DNA of 64,000 nucleotides from Candidatus Ozemobacteraceae bacterium (GTDB lineage: Bacteria; Muiribacteriota; Ozemobacteria; Ozemobacterales; Ozemobacteraceae). The stretch spans positions 12,561-76,560 of the forward strand of contig DAOSOK010000003.1 of the NCBI GenBank assembly GCA_035373905.1. The letters are read 5' to 3'. Of this stretch, positions 16,695 through 26,000 are shown piece by piece. Under the pieces are notes generated by a model. The model made no database searches and was not told the DNA's origin. It saw nothing but the letters and a program-made list of their open reading frames with translations. Within the stretch, counting starts at the first letter, position 1, and each line of letters starts with the position of its first letter. The position numbers were made by a program, and so were the translations under genes.

Positions 16695-18053
16695 ATGAAC
16701 GCATTCTTCGTCGGCATCGGCGGTATGGGCATGAGCGGCCTGGCCAAGATCCTCCATACGGCAGGGAACAGGGTTGCCGGCTCGGATCGCGCGCTCGACG
16801 GAGACTACTGCCGCCGGCTCCGGGATCTGGGCGTCACGATCTATCCGCAGGATGGAAACGGCCCCCGCCGCTTCCTCGAGGAAGCCGGGCTGAAGGCCGA
16901 AGACGTCGTCATCGTCAAGTCCACCGCCGTCGAGGACAAGGTGCCTGACATCGTCACCGCGCGGGAATTGGGCATCCGCGAGATCATGCGTTCCGATCTG
17001 CTCGCCGACATGGTCAACACGACCCGCGGCATCGCCGTCGGCGGGACGGCGGGCAAGACGACCACCACCGGCCTGATCGCCTGGGTGCTGAAGCACGCCG
17101 GTCTCGACCCCTCCTGCGCCGTCGGCGGCATCATGTCGGGCCTCGAAACCAACGCGTTCCGCGGCGCCGGGCCCCACTTCGTCATCGAGGCCGACGAATC
17201 GGACGGCTCGATCGTCAAATACACGCCATATATATCGATTATTACAAATATATCGCGCGACCACAAGTCGCTCGACGAACTCAAGGAGCTGTTCGGCCAG
17301 TTTCTGGCGAACACCGATCCGGCCGGCGCCTGCATCATCTGCGGCGACGACCCGTACCTGCCGGAACTCGCCGGCAGGGCCGCCGGTCGCGTGATCAAAT
17401 ACGGCCTGGGAGCGGGCAACGACCTTCGGGCGGACCATATCATCGTCGGAGCCGGGAAGGTGACGTTCACGGTCGACGGAACGCATTTCGAGATCAGGCT
17501 TCCTGGTCAGCACAACGTTTTGAACGCGCTCGCCGTGATCGCCGTCGCTCGGTTCGCCGGCGTTTCCGACGAGAAGACGGCCGAGGCAATGAAGGCGTTT
17601 CCCGGCATGAAGCGGCGGTTCGAGCACGTCGGAACGGCGCGCGGCGTCACGATCATCGATGACTTCGCCCACAATCCCGCCGAGATCGCCGCGGCGATCC
17701 GAACGGCGCGTCAGGCGTCGCGCCGGCGATTCATCGTCTATCAGCCGCACGGATTCGGTCCGACCAGATTCACCCGCGACGACCTCGTGCGCGTCTTCAC
17801 CGATCTCACTCACGACGAGTATCTGTATCTCGACGACATCTTTTACGGCGGCGGAACAGTAGAGAAGGATATCTCGTCGAAAGACATCATCGACGAGGTC
17901 CGGCGGCGGTTTTCCAACGCCTATTATCACGGGAGCCGAGATAAGATAGTTAGCGATATTGTAAAAGAGGCCCGGGACGGCGACATGGTTCTCGTCATGG
18001 GTGCGCGCGACGTGAACACGATCTGTCGCCGCATCCTGGACTGCCTTCAATAA
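16695..18053 (+). CDS. MurC-like Mur ligase family protein with altered P-loop
   Basis: This 452-aa protein has the Mur ligase three-domain plan. The N-terminal Rossmann part has GIGGMGMSGLA. The central ATPase has GTAGKTTTT where MurC has GTHGKTT, followed by IEADESDGS and ITNISRDH. The C-terminal domain contains DDFAHNP and a YQPHGFGPTRF segment where MurC has a FQPHRYSR-type motif. The changed P-loop His and C-terminal signature suggest a MurC-like side family rather than housekeeping MurC, joining an amino acid or similar group to a UDP-sugar substrate; the substrate is unknown. GGAGG lies 11 nt before the ATG. Two AT-rich codon islands (17226-17252, 17940-17967) contain every Ile codon of this gene that is not ATC. 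Confidence 0.82.
   Translation: MNAFFVGIGGMGMSGLAKILHTAGNRVAGSDRALDGDYCRRLRDLGVTIYPQDGNGPRRFLEEAGLKAEDVVIVKSTAVEDKVPDIVTARELGIREIMRSDLLADMVNTTRGIAVGGTAGKTTTTGLIAWVLKHAGLDPSCAVGGIMSGLETNAFRGAGPHFVIEADESDGSIVKYTPYISIITNISRDHKSLDELKELFGQFLANTDPAGACIICGDDPYLPELAGRAAGRVIKYGLGAGNDLRADHIIVGAGKVTFTVDGTHFEIRLPGQHNVLNALAVIAVARFAGVSDEKTAEAMKAFPGMKRRFEHVGTARGVTIIDDFAHNPAEIAAAIRTARQASRRRFIVYQPHGFGPTRFTRDDLVRVFTDLTHDEYLYLDDIFYGGGTVEKDISSKDIIDEVRRRFSNAYYHGSRDKIVSDIVKEARDGDMVLVMGARDVNTICRRILDCLQ
17226..17252 (+). other. AT-rich codon island in the Mur ligase gene
   Basis: Nine codons (PYISIITNI) use TAT, ATA, ATT, ATT, ACA, AAT and ATA in a gene that otherwise uses ATC for every Ile outside this and a second island at 17940-17967. 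The reading frame and the conserved ITN motif are intact. Confidence 0.8.
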
Positions 18054-18081
18054 GGCCGAACACGCGATGGAAGGATCGAAC

Positions 18082-18762
18082 ATGTCTCTCTCCCTCCTGT
18101 TCGCCCTCCCGCCCGGCCCCCTGCGGATCGGTCTCGTCGAAGCGGACGGCGTATGCGTCGGCGCGTCGCGCCCCGAATACCTGCGGTCCGTCTCCGAGGA
18201 GATAGGCGACCGCATCGATCCCGGCTATGTCTATCCCGATCCGCTTCAAAAAGGCATCCGAAGCCTTCTGAAGACGTACGGGTTCCACCCGTCCGGACGC
18301 AACAGGCCGGCCTCCGAGTTCCTGGTCAAGGATCTCCAGGTCCGCGGCGAGTTCCATCCGATCAACGTCGTGGCCGACATCAACAACCATCTGTCGCTCG
18401 TGTCGCACCTCCCGATCAGCATCTTCGACCGGGACAAGGCCGGCGACAAGCTGTCCGTTCGTCTGGGCATGGAGAACGAGTCCTATGTCTTCAACAGGGA
18501 AGGACAGGAACTCGCTCTCAAGCACCTGATCGTCGTCGCTCGCTCCGACGGGAACCTGCAGGCAATCGCAAGCCCGGTCAAGGATTCCCAGGAGACGAAG
18601 GTGTTCGAATCGACGAAACGGGTGACGGGCATTGTCTATACTACACGCAATATTTCACCCGACGAGGAGTTCGAGCCGTTCCTCGAACGGTTCTGTCGCC
18701 TTCTCCGCGCCGAAGCGGGGGCGTCCGCCGCATCCTGGCGGATTCTGGACCAGCCGCGATGA
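18082..18762 (+). CDS. B3/B4 tRNA-binding-domain protein (PheRS beta-like fragment family)
   Basis: This is 226 aa from the ATG at 18082, preceded by GAAGGA; an ATG 15 nt upstream is possible. The core (about 75-190) carries the RNRPASEFLVKDL and NVVADINNHLSL segments and an acidic/Gly region that characterise the B3/B4 domain of phenylalanyl-tRNA synthetase beta. It occurs here as a stand-alone protein without catalytic or anticodon domains. Such proteins are proposed to bind or edit aminoacyl-tRNA or amino acids, but their roles are mostly untested. It lies 28 nt after the Mur-ligase-like gene in the same direction. A partner role, such as amino-acid supply or tRNA-dependent chemistry, is possible but speculative. 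Confidence 0.8.
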   Translation: MSLSLLFALPPGPLRIGLVEADGVCVGASRPEYLRSVSEEIGDRIDPGYVYPDPLQKGIRSLLKTYGFHPSGRNRPASEFLVKDLQVRGEFHPINVVADINNHLSLVSHLPISIFDRDKAGDKLSVRLGMENESYVFNREGQELALKHLIVVARSDGNLQAIASPVKDSQETKVFESTKRVTGIVYTTRNISPDEEFEPFLERFCRLLRAEAGASAASWRILDQPR

Positions 18763-18799
18763 TGCGGCACACAGATCGATCTGCATGGGAGACTACACC

Positions 18800-19063
18800 G
18801 TGAAACGAAAACTCGGGGCCCTGTTCCTGTCGTTCCTTCTCGCGTTGGCGACGTCCGGCTGCACCGAAGAGGGCCGCCTGGAAGACCGGATGAACTCGAA
18901 GGATCCGTCGGTCCGAAAGGAAGCCGCGCTGAAACTGGGCGATCGGGGCACGCCAAACGCCCTTCGCATTCTCCAGCTTCACGAGGACGATCCCGACTTC
19001 ACCGTCCGCAACGTCGTCATCGAGCAGGTCAAGCGGATCAACAAGCAGACGTTCATGAAGTGA
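18800..19063 (+). CDS. Small HEAT-like lipoprotein
   Basis: This is 87 aa from a GTG at 18800, with GGGAG 8 nt upstream. A TTG-initiated longer frame would begin inside the previous gene, so I reject it. The signal peptide VKRKLGALFLSFLLALATSG ends at Cys with an ATSGC lipobox, giving a membrane-anchored lipoprotein. The mature part contains one or two HEAT-like helical units (SVRKEAALKLGDRG..ALRIL, FTVRNVVIEQVKRI). It follows the B3/B4 gene by 37 nt and probably ends that operon. Function is unknown; it may bind a protein in the periplasm. Confidence 0.7.
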   Translation: MKRKLGALFLSFLLALATSGCTEEGRLEDRMNSKDPSVRKEAALKLGDRGTPNALRILQLHEDDPDFTVRNVVIEQVKRINKQTFMK

Positions 19064-19078
19064 CGCCCGTTCGGAGGA

Positions 19079-19372
19079 TCAGAAGCGGATCTCGAACCCT
19101 CCCGCCGACGGAAGTTCGATGAACTCGTCTTTCAGGATCGCGACCTGTTCCACCTCGGAGTAGCCCGGCCCGCGCCGCATCGCGGTCAGATACTCGTCGA
19201 CGGCGGCAACGCTGCCTTCGGCACAGAACTCGACCGCTCCGTCGGCCCGGTTCCTGACCCAGCCCGAAACCCCGCATGTAGCCGCCTGCCGGCGCGCGTA
19301 TGCGCGGAAGCCGACCCCCTGGACGAAGCCGTGGACGACCCCGTGAACGCGGCGAAGCCGCTCCGCCGACAT
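19079..19372 (-). CDS. acyP: Acylphosphatase
   Basis: This 97-aa enzyme hydrolyses acyl phosphates. It shows the N-terminal GFVQGVGFRAYARRQA motif containing the catalytic Arg, the GWVRNRADGAVEF motif with the catalytic Asn, and a C-terminal GGFEIRF strand. Length and motif spacing match the family. The ATG at 19372 lies 2 nt beyond the stop of the upstream primase/helicase-like gene, so the two are probably co-transcribed. A longer frame starts inside that gene and is not used. Confidence 0.92.
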   Translation of the reverse strand: MSAERLRRVHGVVHGFVQGVGFRAYARRQAATCGVSGWVRNRADGAVEFCAEGSVAAVDEYLTAMRRGPGYSEVEQVAILKDEFIELPSAGGFEIRF

Positions 19373-19374
19373 GG

Positions 19375-21363
19375 TCAGGGCCGCCCGATCGGCATCGACG
19401 GGCCGTCCCAGAACCGGATCAGGTCGCGCTGGTAGAGGAACAGCAGCGCCGACCGGGTTCCGGTGCGCGTGTGCAGAAGCCGTGCGAGGCAGTAGGTGTC
19501 GTTCCGGTGCCGCACGCCGGCCGCGGCCTGATACAGCCGCTTTTCGAGCGAATCGGCCACAGCCGGATCGACCTTTCCCTGAGACATCGCGAGGAACTTC
19601 CGGAGATTGATCCGTTCGGTCGTCAGGTGCAGGATCGAATCGGAAACCCCCTGCCATCGCGAAAGCAGATCGAGATCGACCGCGTCGATGAGGTGCGGCC
19701 GCTGGATCTGCGCCGCCGGAACGTGCGCGGACGCCAGGACGGTGAACCGCTGGGCGGCCGCCCGATGACGCAACTCCTCGAGAAACCGTCCGAGGCGTTC
19801 ACCGGCTTCGGATGCGAGGGACTCGACGACGAGCACACGGCCGGCCCCTGCGGGGATCATCTTCATCAGTTCGGTGAGGGCATCCGCATCGTAGGGCGGA
19901 ATCGCGCTGTCGGATCCGCGAAGGTACAGCGAATCCCGGACGGCGTTCGCCACGGCCTCGTAGAGGCTTTTCAGTTTCGGCCGGGCGGTGTCGCCTTCCG
20001 GCCCCTGGAGCGACGCTCCGGCGGCCAGTTCCGCCGCCGGCACCCGGCCGAGCCAGGAGGCGACCCGGGTCATCAGCTCTGCCGCCGTGTGTTCCATCGA
20101 TATATATAGAACGCCATATTTCGACGAGAGATGAAGCGCCTGCTGCAGCAGGAACGCGCCTTTTCCCTCTTCCCGGGCGCCGGCGACCAGGTGCACCCGG
20201 TTCGGCTGCCAGCCGCCCCCGAGTTTCCGGTTGAGTTCGGTCCAGGGGGTGGCCAGCGCGCCGTCGGCGGAAACGCCCGCCGCGGCCCGTTCCGTCGCCT
20301 CGACCTTGAAGGGCCGGAACTCCGCCGGTCGTTTCCCGGCATCGAGAACCTGCGGCGCAGCCGGCCGCTCCGGTCTCGGCGCGGGAGCAATGCCGAGGCC
20401 CGTTTCGAAGCCCGCGGCAAAGCCGCCGCTCCCCGGGGGGGGAGGGAGCGGGGTTCCGCTTTCCACCGTCGCCTTCGCTTCGTCGAGGGCCTGTTTCGCC
20501 GCCGGAACGACGGCGACCTTCGCATCGACGAACTTCAGCCAGGTCTTCACTTCGCGCACGCACTCGTCGAGCGTCCGCTTCTTCCCGCAGAAGTCCGAGA
20601 ACGCCGCGGTCCCGTAGGCGAAGTGCGAGGGGCCGACCCCGACCTTCGGCCGGTGAAGCGCGGGATGCACCGCGCCGGGAAGGAGGACGGGGATATCCCA
20701 GGAACAGGTCGTAAGCAGTAGCGTCCGGTCGACGGTCCTGACCAAACGGCCGTCTCCTCCGCGGATGCCGCCGATATTCAGAAGAAACTGGCGGTACCAG
20801 CTGGGCAACGCCGTGTCGAACGCCGAGCCGAAGACGCCGGGGTGCACTTCAATGCTGATCTCCTCGGGCGTCGCGAGAATCGCCATCGCCTCCTGCGGGA
20901 CGCCAAGCTTCTTCAGGCTGTCGATGAACCGCACCGTGTCGTCATACACCGTCTGAAACCCGAGGACCTCGCCGGCCGGCTTGTAAGCCTTGCCGTCGAC
21001 GACGATGAGCGTCCGCTCGTCACGTAGCAACCCCTCGAGCTCGGCGCGGGCCGGAAGTTCGGGAAGCCGTTTCCCGGCGGCCTCCAGCTGGATCGTCATC
21101 CCGTCGCAGGCGCACTCGTCGAGAAGCAGGTCGGACGCCCGCCGGACGGCGTGGGTCACGATCAGCGGCCCCCCGAGCGGGAGGATACCCGCTTTCAGGT
21201 CGAGCTCGACCTTGCTCTGATCGTCTTCCTCGAACCAGAAGGGGCTTCTGCAGAGGCCCTCCTGGTGCACTTTCAGCAGGTCGGGCAGCGTTTTGAGCTC
21301 GAAAACTTCCGGCTGTTTGCCGGATTCGGCCTTGAACGATACGAGACAGTGCAGAGACATCAT
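19375..21363 (-). CDS. Primase-like (AEP-like) domain fused to a DnaB/KaiC-type ATPase with degenerate P-loop
   Basis: This is a 662-aa two-part protein. The C-terminal half (about 370-650) resembles the RecA-like fold of DnaB: TPWTELNRKLGGGW, then AGAREEGKGAF at the Walker A position (final Ser/Thr replaced by Gly), VLYISMEHTAAELMTR (DnaB has a FSLEM motif) and a VLVVESL Walker B-like strand. The N-terminal half (about 60-280) recalls archaeo-eukaryotic-type primases (GPLIV, RFIDSLKKLGVP, IEVHPGVFG, VDRTLL). It lacks the catalytic acidic pair, reading LIVTHAV where LYFDID-type motifs are expected. A Pro-rich linker joins the halves. Both catalytic sites look damaged, so a structural or regulatory role in DNA metabolism is possible. 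It starts at an ATGATG pair preceded by GGGAGGGG and lies 12 nt after the alkaline phosphatase stop. Confidence 0.6.
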   Translation of the reverse strand: MMSLHCLVSFKAESGKQPEVFELKTLPDLLKVHQEGLCRSPFWFEEDDQSKVELDLKAGILPLGGPLIVTHAVRRASDLLLDECACDGMTIQLEAAGKRLPELPARAELEGLLRDERTLIVVDGKAYKPAGEVLGFQTVYDDTVRFIDSLKKLGVPQEAMAILATPEEISIEVHPGVFGSAFDTALPSWYRQFLLNIGGIRGGDGRLVRTVDRTLLLTTCSWDIPVLLPGAVHPALHRPKVGVGPSHFAYGTAAFSDFCGKKRTLDECVREVKTWLKFVDAKVAVVPAAKQALDEAKATVESGTPLPPPPGSGGFAAGFETGLGIAPAPRPERPAAPQVLDAGKRPAEFRPFKVEATERAAAGVSADGALATPWTELNRKLGGGWQPNRVHLVAGAREEGKGAFLLQQALHLSSKYGVLYISMEHTAAELMTRVASWLGRVPAAELAAGASLQGPEGDTARPKLKSLYEAVANAVRDSLYLRGSDSAIPPYDADALTELMKMIPAGAGRVLVVESLASEAGERLGRFLEELRHRAAAQRFTVLASAHVPAAQIQRPHLIDAVDLDLLSRWQGVSDSILHLTTERINLRKFLAMSQGKVDPAVADSLEKRLYQAAAGVRHRNDTYCLARLLHTRTGTRSALLFLYQRDLIRFWDGPSMPIGRP

Positions 21364-21375
21364 CCCCTCCCGTCG

Positions 21376-22794
21376 TTACGGAAATTTTATTCCGATCGCT
21401 ATACCAATTCTCCTGGGTATCTCCCAGCTCCGCAGCACGCCGCCGAACAGGTTCTGGTGGGCGCCCATGGCGTGGATGAACAGGTCCTCCCCGGTGTGGC
21501 CGTGGGTGTCTTGCATCGCATCCTCCACTTCGGGAGCGTGGAAGGTCAACCCGAACTTGGCGAAAACCACCGAGCCGAGCTGCAATTCGAACGTCCGCGA
21601 CTCGTGGGCGGCGACGAGCCGGTCCAGCTCCGCCTTCGAAAAATCCACGCCGGGAAATGCGGCTTTCAGCCGCCCCGGAATCGCGTCCCCCTTCCCCTTG
21701 AGCTCGGCCGCGAGGGCGATCGTCGAGGTGGCGAGCGCGTTGAAGCGCGCGGGATCGAACGTTTCGATCACCTGCAGGCCGCCCGTCGCGTGGTCGGAAA
21801 CCACGACGAGAAGGGCATCGTGGTTCGTCTTGACGAACTCGACCATCTTTCGAAGCGCCTCGTCCATCGCCCGCATCTGGGCTACGCCTTCGGCAGCGTC
21901 ATGGGCGTGCATCGTGGCGTCGATTTTTCCGGCTTCGACCATCAGCAGAAACCCTTTGTCCCCGCGGTCGAGCAGGGAAACGGCCGCCGCCGCCATCTCG
22001 CTCAGCGTGGGCGTTTCGTCGCCCTTCCGCTCGAAGGAATACGGCAGGTAGGAGTCGGCGAACAGCCCCAGGAGCTTCGCGGAACGCCCGGCGACCGCCG
22101 AGAGCAATTCGCGCCGGTTGCTCACGACCCGGTATCCGCGCTTCACCGCCTCGTCGAGCTCCTTGCCGAACTTCTTCCGGCCGCCGCTCAGGAGCACCTC
22201 ATACTCGCTGCGCACCTGTTGGGCGGCGATCGCTTCCTCCTCGTCACGGTCGTTCTGGTGTGCGGAAAACGCGGCCGGGGTGGCGTGCGTCAGGCGGGTG
22301 TCCGAGACGACGCCTACGCGGAACCCCCGCTTGCGCGCGGCCTCGAAGATCGTCTCGAGCGGCTTGTACTGGTCGTCGACGGCAATGCGGCCGTTGATCG
22401 TCTCACGCCCGGTCGAGAACTGGGAACCGGCCGCAGCGGAATCGTTCACCTGGCCGCCCTTGGGATAGCCGATCATGCGGCCCACGACGGGCAGCTTGTC
22501 GAGCGCCAGCATACCGTCGCGACCATGGAGGGCGGCGCGGCCGAGCGTGAGCATCGATGCGCTCATTCCGTCGCAGACGAACAGAATCACCTTCCGGGCA
22601 GGCTTGCCGATGATGCCCACGCGCCGCCGGATCGCCTCGTCGATCGTGATCGGCTCGGGATTCACCGGTGTGATCAGATCCGCAGGTCGGGCCTCCACGG
22701 GCGCCACAGTCGGTATCGCCTGCTGCCCAAGAACCGGTTGGAAAAATGCGAAAAGAAAGGCCCCCGCCAGAACGTATCGAATGGTTCGAAGCAT
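21376..22794 (-). CDS. Alkaline phosphatase (PhoA-like), secreted
   Basis: This is 472 aa from the ATG at 22794, which has AGGAAAGGA upstream and begins the signal peptide MLRTIRYVLAGAFLFAFFQP. An open upstream extension lacks a signal and is not used. The metal and nucleophile residues are recognisable: the Asp of FVCDGMSA, the Ser of NDSAAAGS (phosphoserine nucleophile), Asp/His of SDHATGG and His of THGHTGED. It hydrolyses phosphomonoesters in the periplasm. The stop lies 12 nt before the primase/helicase-like gene, giving an unusual operon of phosphatase, DNA-enzyme-like fusion and acylphosphatase. No Pho-box was recognised. Confidence 0.9.
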   Translation of the reverse strand: MLRTIRYVLAGAFLFAFFQPVLGQQAIPTVAPVEARPADLITPVNPEPITIDEAIRRRVGIIGKPARKVILFVCDGMSASMLTLGRAALHGRDGMLALDKLPVVGRMIGYPKGGQVNDSAAAGSQFSTGRETINGRIAVDDQYKPLETIFEAARKRGFRVGVVSDTRLTHATPAAFSAHQNDRDEEEAIAAQQVRSEYEVLLSGGRKKFGKELDEAVKRGYRVVSNRRELLSAVAGRSAKLLGLFADSYLPYSFERKGDETPTLSEMAAAAVSLLDRGDKGFLLMVEAGKIDATMHAHDAAEGVAQMRAMDEALRKMVEFVKTNHDALLVVVSDHATGGLQVIETFDPARFNALATSTIALAAELKGKGDAIPGRLKAAFPGVDFSKAELDRLVAAHESRTFELQLGSVVFAKFGLTFHAPEVEDAMQDTHGHTGEDLFIHAMGAHQNLFGGVLRSWEIPRRIGIAIGIKFP

Positions 22795-22960
22795 GATTGT
22801 TTCCTTTCCTGTATCCCCGGGAGGATGATGTCCGGTAGATGATACCACAAGCCATCCCTCCGGCCGATTCCCGCTTCGAACCGGTGCAATCCATCCCCGC
22901 CCGTCCTTCGTTTTGCTCATCCGAATCGTGCCGCTGCTCGTCCGCCTGACTGCCCAAAAG

Positions 22961-22969
22961 TGATATACT
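22961..22969 (+). promoter_or_regulatory. Extended -10 upstream of the alpha-2-macroglobulin gene
   Basis: TGA followed by TATACT (22964-22969) forms an extended -10 about 55 nt before the ATG; no good -35 is visible. Confidence 0.4.
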
Positions 22970-23024
22970 TCCGGACAAGCCCGCTCGATATCAGGGCATT
23001 GCGACGCAAGGAGGGTCTTCTCTC

Positions 23025-26000
23025 ATGCACACTTCGCGTTTCCCGTCATCCGGATTTCGGACATGGCTGCTGATCCCGTTCCTCACGCTGCTCCTCGCGG
23101 CAGTCATGGCCGGAACGGCCCATGCCGCACCTCTCGAGGTCACATGGAAACTCGTCCAGGAAGGCGATCTTCAACCCCTCGACTGGCGCCTGACCCTCGA
23201 TTTCAGCAGGCCCGTCTCGGTACTCGAGCTGTCGAAGAAGATCAAATGTCTCACGGCGTCGGCCACGACCATGTTCACCGTCATCAACGCGACGGATACC
23301 GGGGCCCCCCTGCTGTCGCAGCCCCTGCCGAGCGAGCGGACTCGCTTCATTCTCGGTCCGAAACAGCCGGCGAAAAATCTCAATGACTGCCTGATCACCA
23401 TCGCCCAGGGGCTTGCAGCCCCCGGAGGCGAGCCTCTCGAATCCGCCGTCCAGATCAAATTCGAGTGCCGCGAGACGGTGGACGTGCTCTCGGTGGAACC
23501 CTTCTACTCGCCCAGCGAGGGCCGAGGCATCGCCGTGACGGTTTCACGGCCGATCAATGCCGCCGCTCTCAAGCGCAAGCTCAGAATCCTCCCGCCCGTC
23601 GGCCGCATCCGGGTTCGAAAGACGGATGACGAAACGGCCAACGTATTCCACGTCACCGGCGGCCTCGAAACGGGAAAAACCTACCAGGCCGAGATTCGCG
23701 GCGGCGAAATCGAAGGCGACTCTTACATCTTCAACAAAGTCTCCGTCCCCTTCACCGCGAAAGGCCCGGCGGCGGACATCCGCTTCGAAGCCGACCGCTC
23801 CGTCATCGAGCTGCACAGCCGCCAGTTGGTGCCGGTCTCCGTCACCAACCTGTCCGGCGTGAGATGCCAGCTGACCCGAATCCCCCCGCTGTTCGCCCCG
23901 GAGTTCGCCGATCTGACGGCCCTGGCGCTCAATGACGCCAGACGGCCCCGCACGAGCTCCGCCATGCGCGCATCGGACGAGGTCGAAGAGGGAATCGCCT
24001 CCGCGGCCGTATTCGCCGAGCAGAAGATGGTCGAAGGCGTGGCCCGCCTCGAGGAAATGCGGACGCTGACCGCCCCCGCCGGAAGCAACACGAACCTCGC
24101 CTGGTTCACCGGCGATTTCGCCCAGTCGTCCGAGCCGTTCTTCGCGAACGGCGCCCCCGACAAGGTGCACCGACTCTCCCTTCCGCTCTCCTTCCGGAAG
24201 GAGGCAGCGAAGGGCGGCGCGTTCCTCGTCCAGCTGCTCGATCCCGAGCGGCCGGAGCTGAAGCACGCGACGCGCCTCTTCCAGATCACCGACCTTTCGA
24301 TCACCTACAAGTTCAGTGCGACGCAGCTCCTGGTCTGGGTCACGTCGGTCGAAACCGGCAAACCGGTTCCCGATGCGGCTATTCTCCTGTTCACGCGCGA
24401 CGACAAGCGGCTCGTTCTCGGCGCGACCGACCGCGACGGCCTTCTGGTCGCGACGAACGGGGCGAACTTCCCCGCCATCGACCTGTCCAGCGGGCCGGCG
24501 CATCTGACCGTCTTCCCCTTCAACGTCGCAGACTCGGCGATCGTCGTCGCGGCAAACGGCGACGACGCCGCGTTCATGCAGCTCGACACGAACCGGTTCC
24601 GCCCTTACAGCGTCACCCAGGCCCCCCCCGGCAACGTCACGCTCAAGTCCCGCAACGCGCATGCGTTCACCGAGCGCGGCATCTACAAGCCCGGCGAAAC
24701 GGTCCACTTCAAGGCGACCCTCCGCGCCTACCGCGACAACGCGATCGTAGCCCCCCAAGGCGAAACCGTGACGATCGTCGTCACCGATGCCCGCGACGAG
24801 AAAATCCTCGATACCGACCTGGTCCTGAACGAGTACGGCACCTGTTCCGGCAGTCTGAAACTCAAGGAGTTCGCACCTCTCGGCCAGTACAATCTCAAGG
24901 TCATTCACACCCCTCCGGCGGCGCTCCCCACCGCCGCGTCCCTGACGGCGTCCGTCTGGAACTGGTTCTTCGGCGACAAAGAGGAAAAGACGACCGAAAC
25001 GAAGCCGGGAAAGACCGAACTGGTCTCGGTCGGCTTCCAGGTCCAGCAGTTCGAGCCGCCGCGCCACTTCGTCGAAATCGAAACCGAGACGAAGAGCCGC
25101 GAGATCGAGCGCGTTCCCGGACGGCGTGAGACCGAAGAGTATCTGGAAGCGCGGATCGTCGGGAAATACTACACCGGCGGCGTCCTGCGCCACGCGAAAG
25201 TCCGCTGGACCGCGCGCATGGTCACGATCGAGCCGTTCGTCGAAGGCTACGGCGGCTACCATTTCGGCGGTTCCGGAAATGATTCGACCCTGATCGAGTC
25301 GGGCGAATCCCTGCTCGACAAGGAAGGGAGGCTCGCCGTTTCCCTGCCCGTCGACCGCGCGTTGATGAACGGCCCCTACGGCATCGAGATCAGCGCCACC
25401 GTCATGGACGTCGACGCCCGGCCGGCCACCCAGGTGACGACCTGGGAACCGAAAACGGCCATTCATGTCGGCATGACGAGGCTTCCCGATCTGAACGAAC
25501 GCGACGAGGCGTCGCTCGACGTCATCGCGATCGGCGCCGACGGCAACCGCCGGGATTCCGGCTCCGTCAGGCTCGACATCCTCCGCAAGCGCTGGTTCTA
25601 CACGCAGAAGCGCGACGAGGACGGCAACATCTTCTACCGCTGGGACCAGGGTTGGATCCGGACCCTGACGACGACCCAGCCGATGTCGGGCGGCAAGGCC
25701 ACGTTCGACCTGTCGTTCGACGATTCCGGCGAGTATAAATTCGAAGCGATATATATTTGCGATGACGGTGAGTTCAAATGCAGCCAGGTCGCCGAGGTCG
25801 GCTACGTGTATGAGAGCGGCGATGACGACGAGGACAGCCGCACCCGGCGCCGCAGCGACAGCGAGCTGGTCCTCTCGGTCGACCGCGCGGCGCTCAAGGT
25901 CGATGAGTCGGCCCGTGTCGACTTTTCCCTGCCGCGCGCGGCTTCGCATGCGCTCATCACCTGCGAGCGCGACCGCATTTTCGAATGGCGCGTGGTGCCC

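Noticed and set aside
23025..23120. Lipoprotein signal in the alpha-2-macroglobulin.
   Set aside because: No Cys occurs near the end of the hydrophobic segment; cleavage after AHA by signal peptidase I is more likely.
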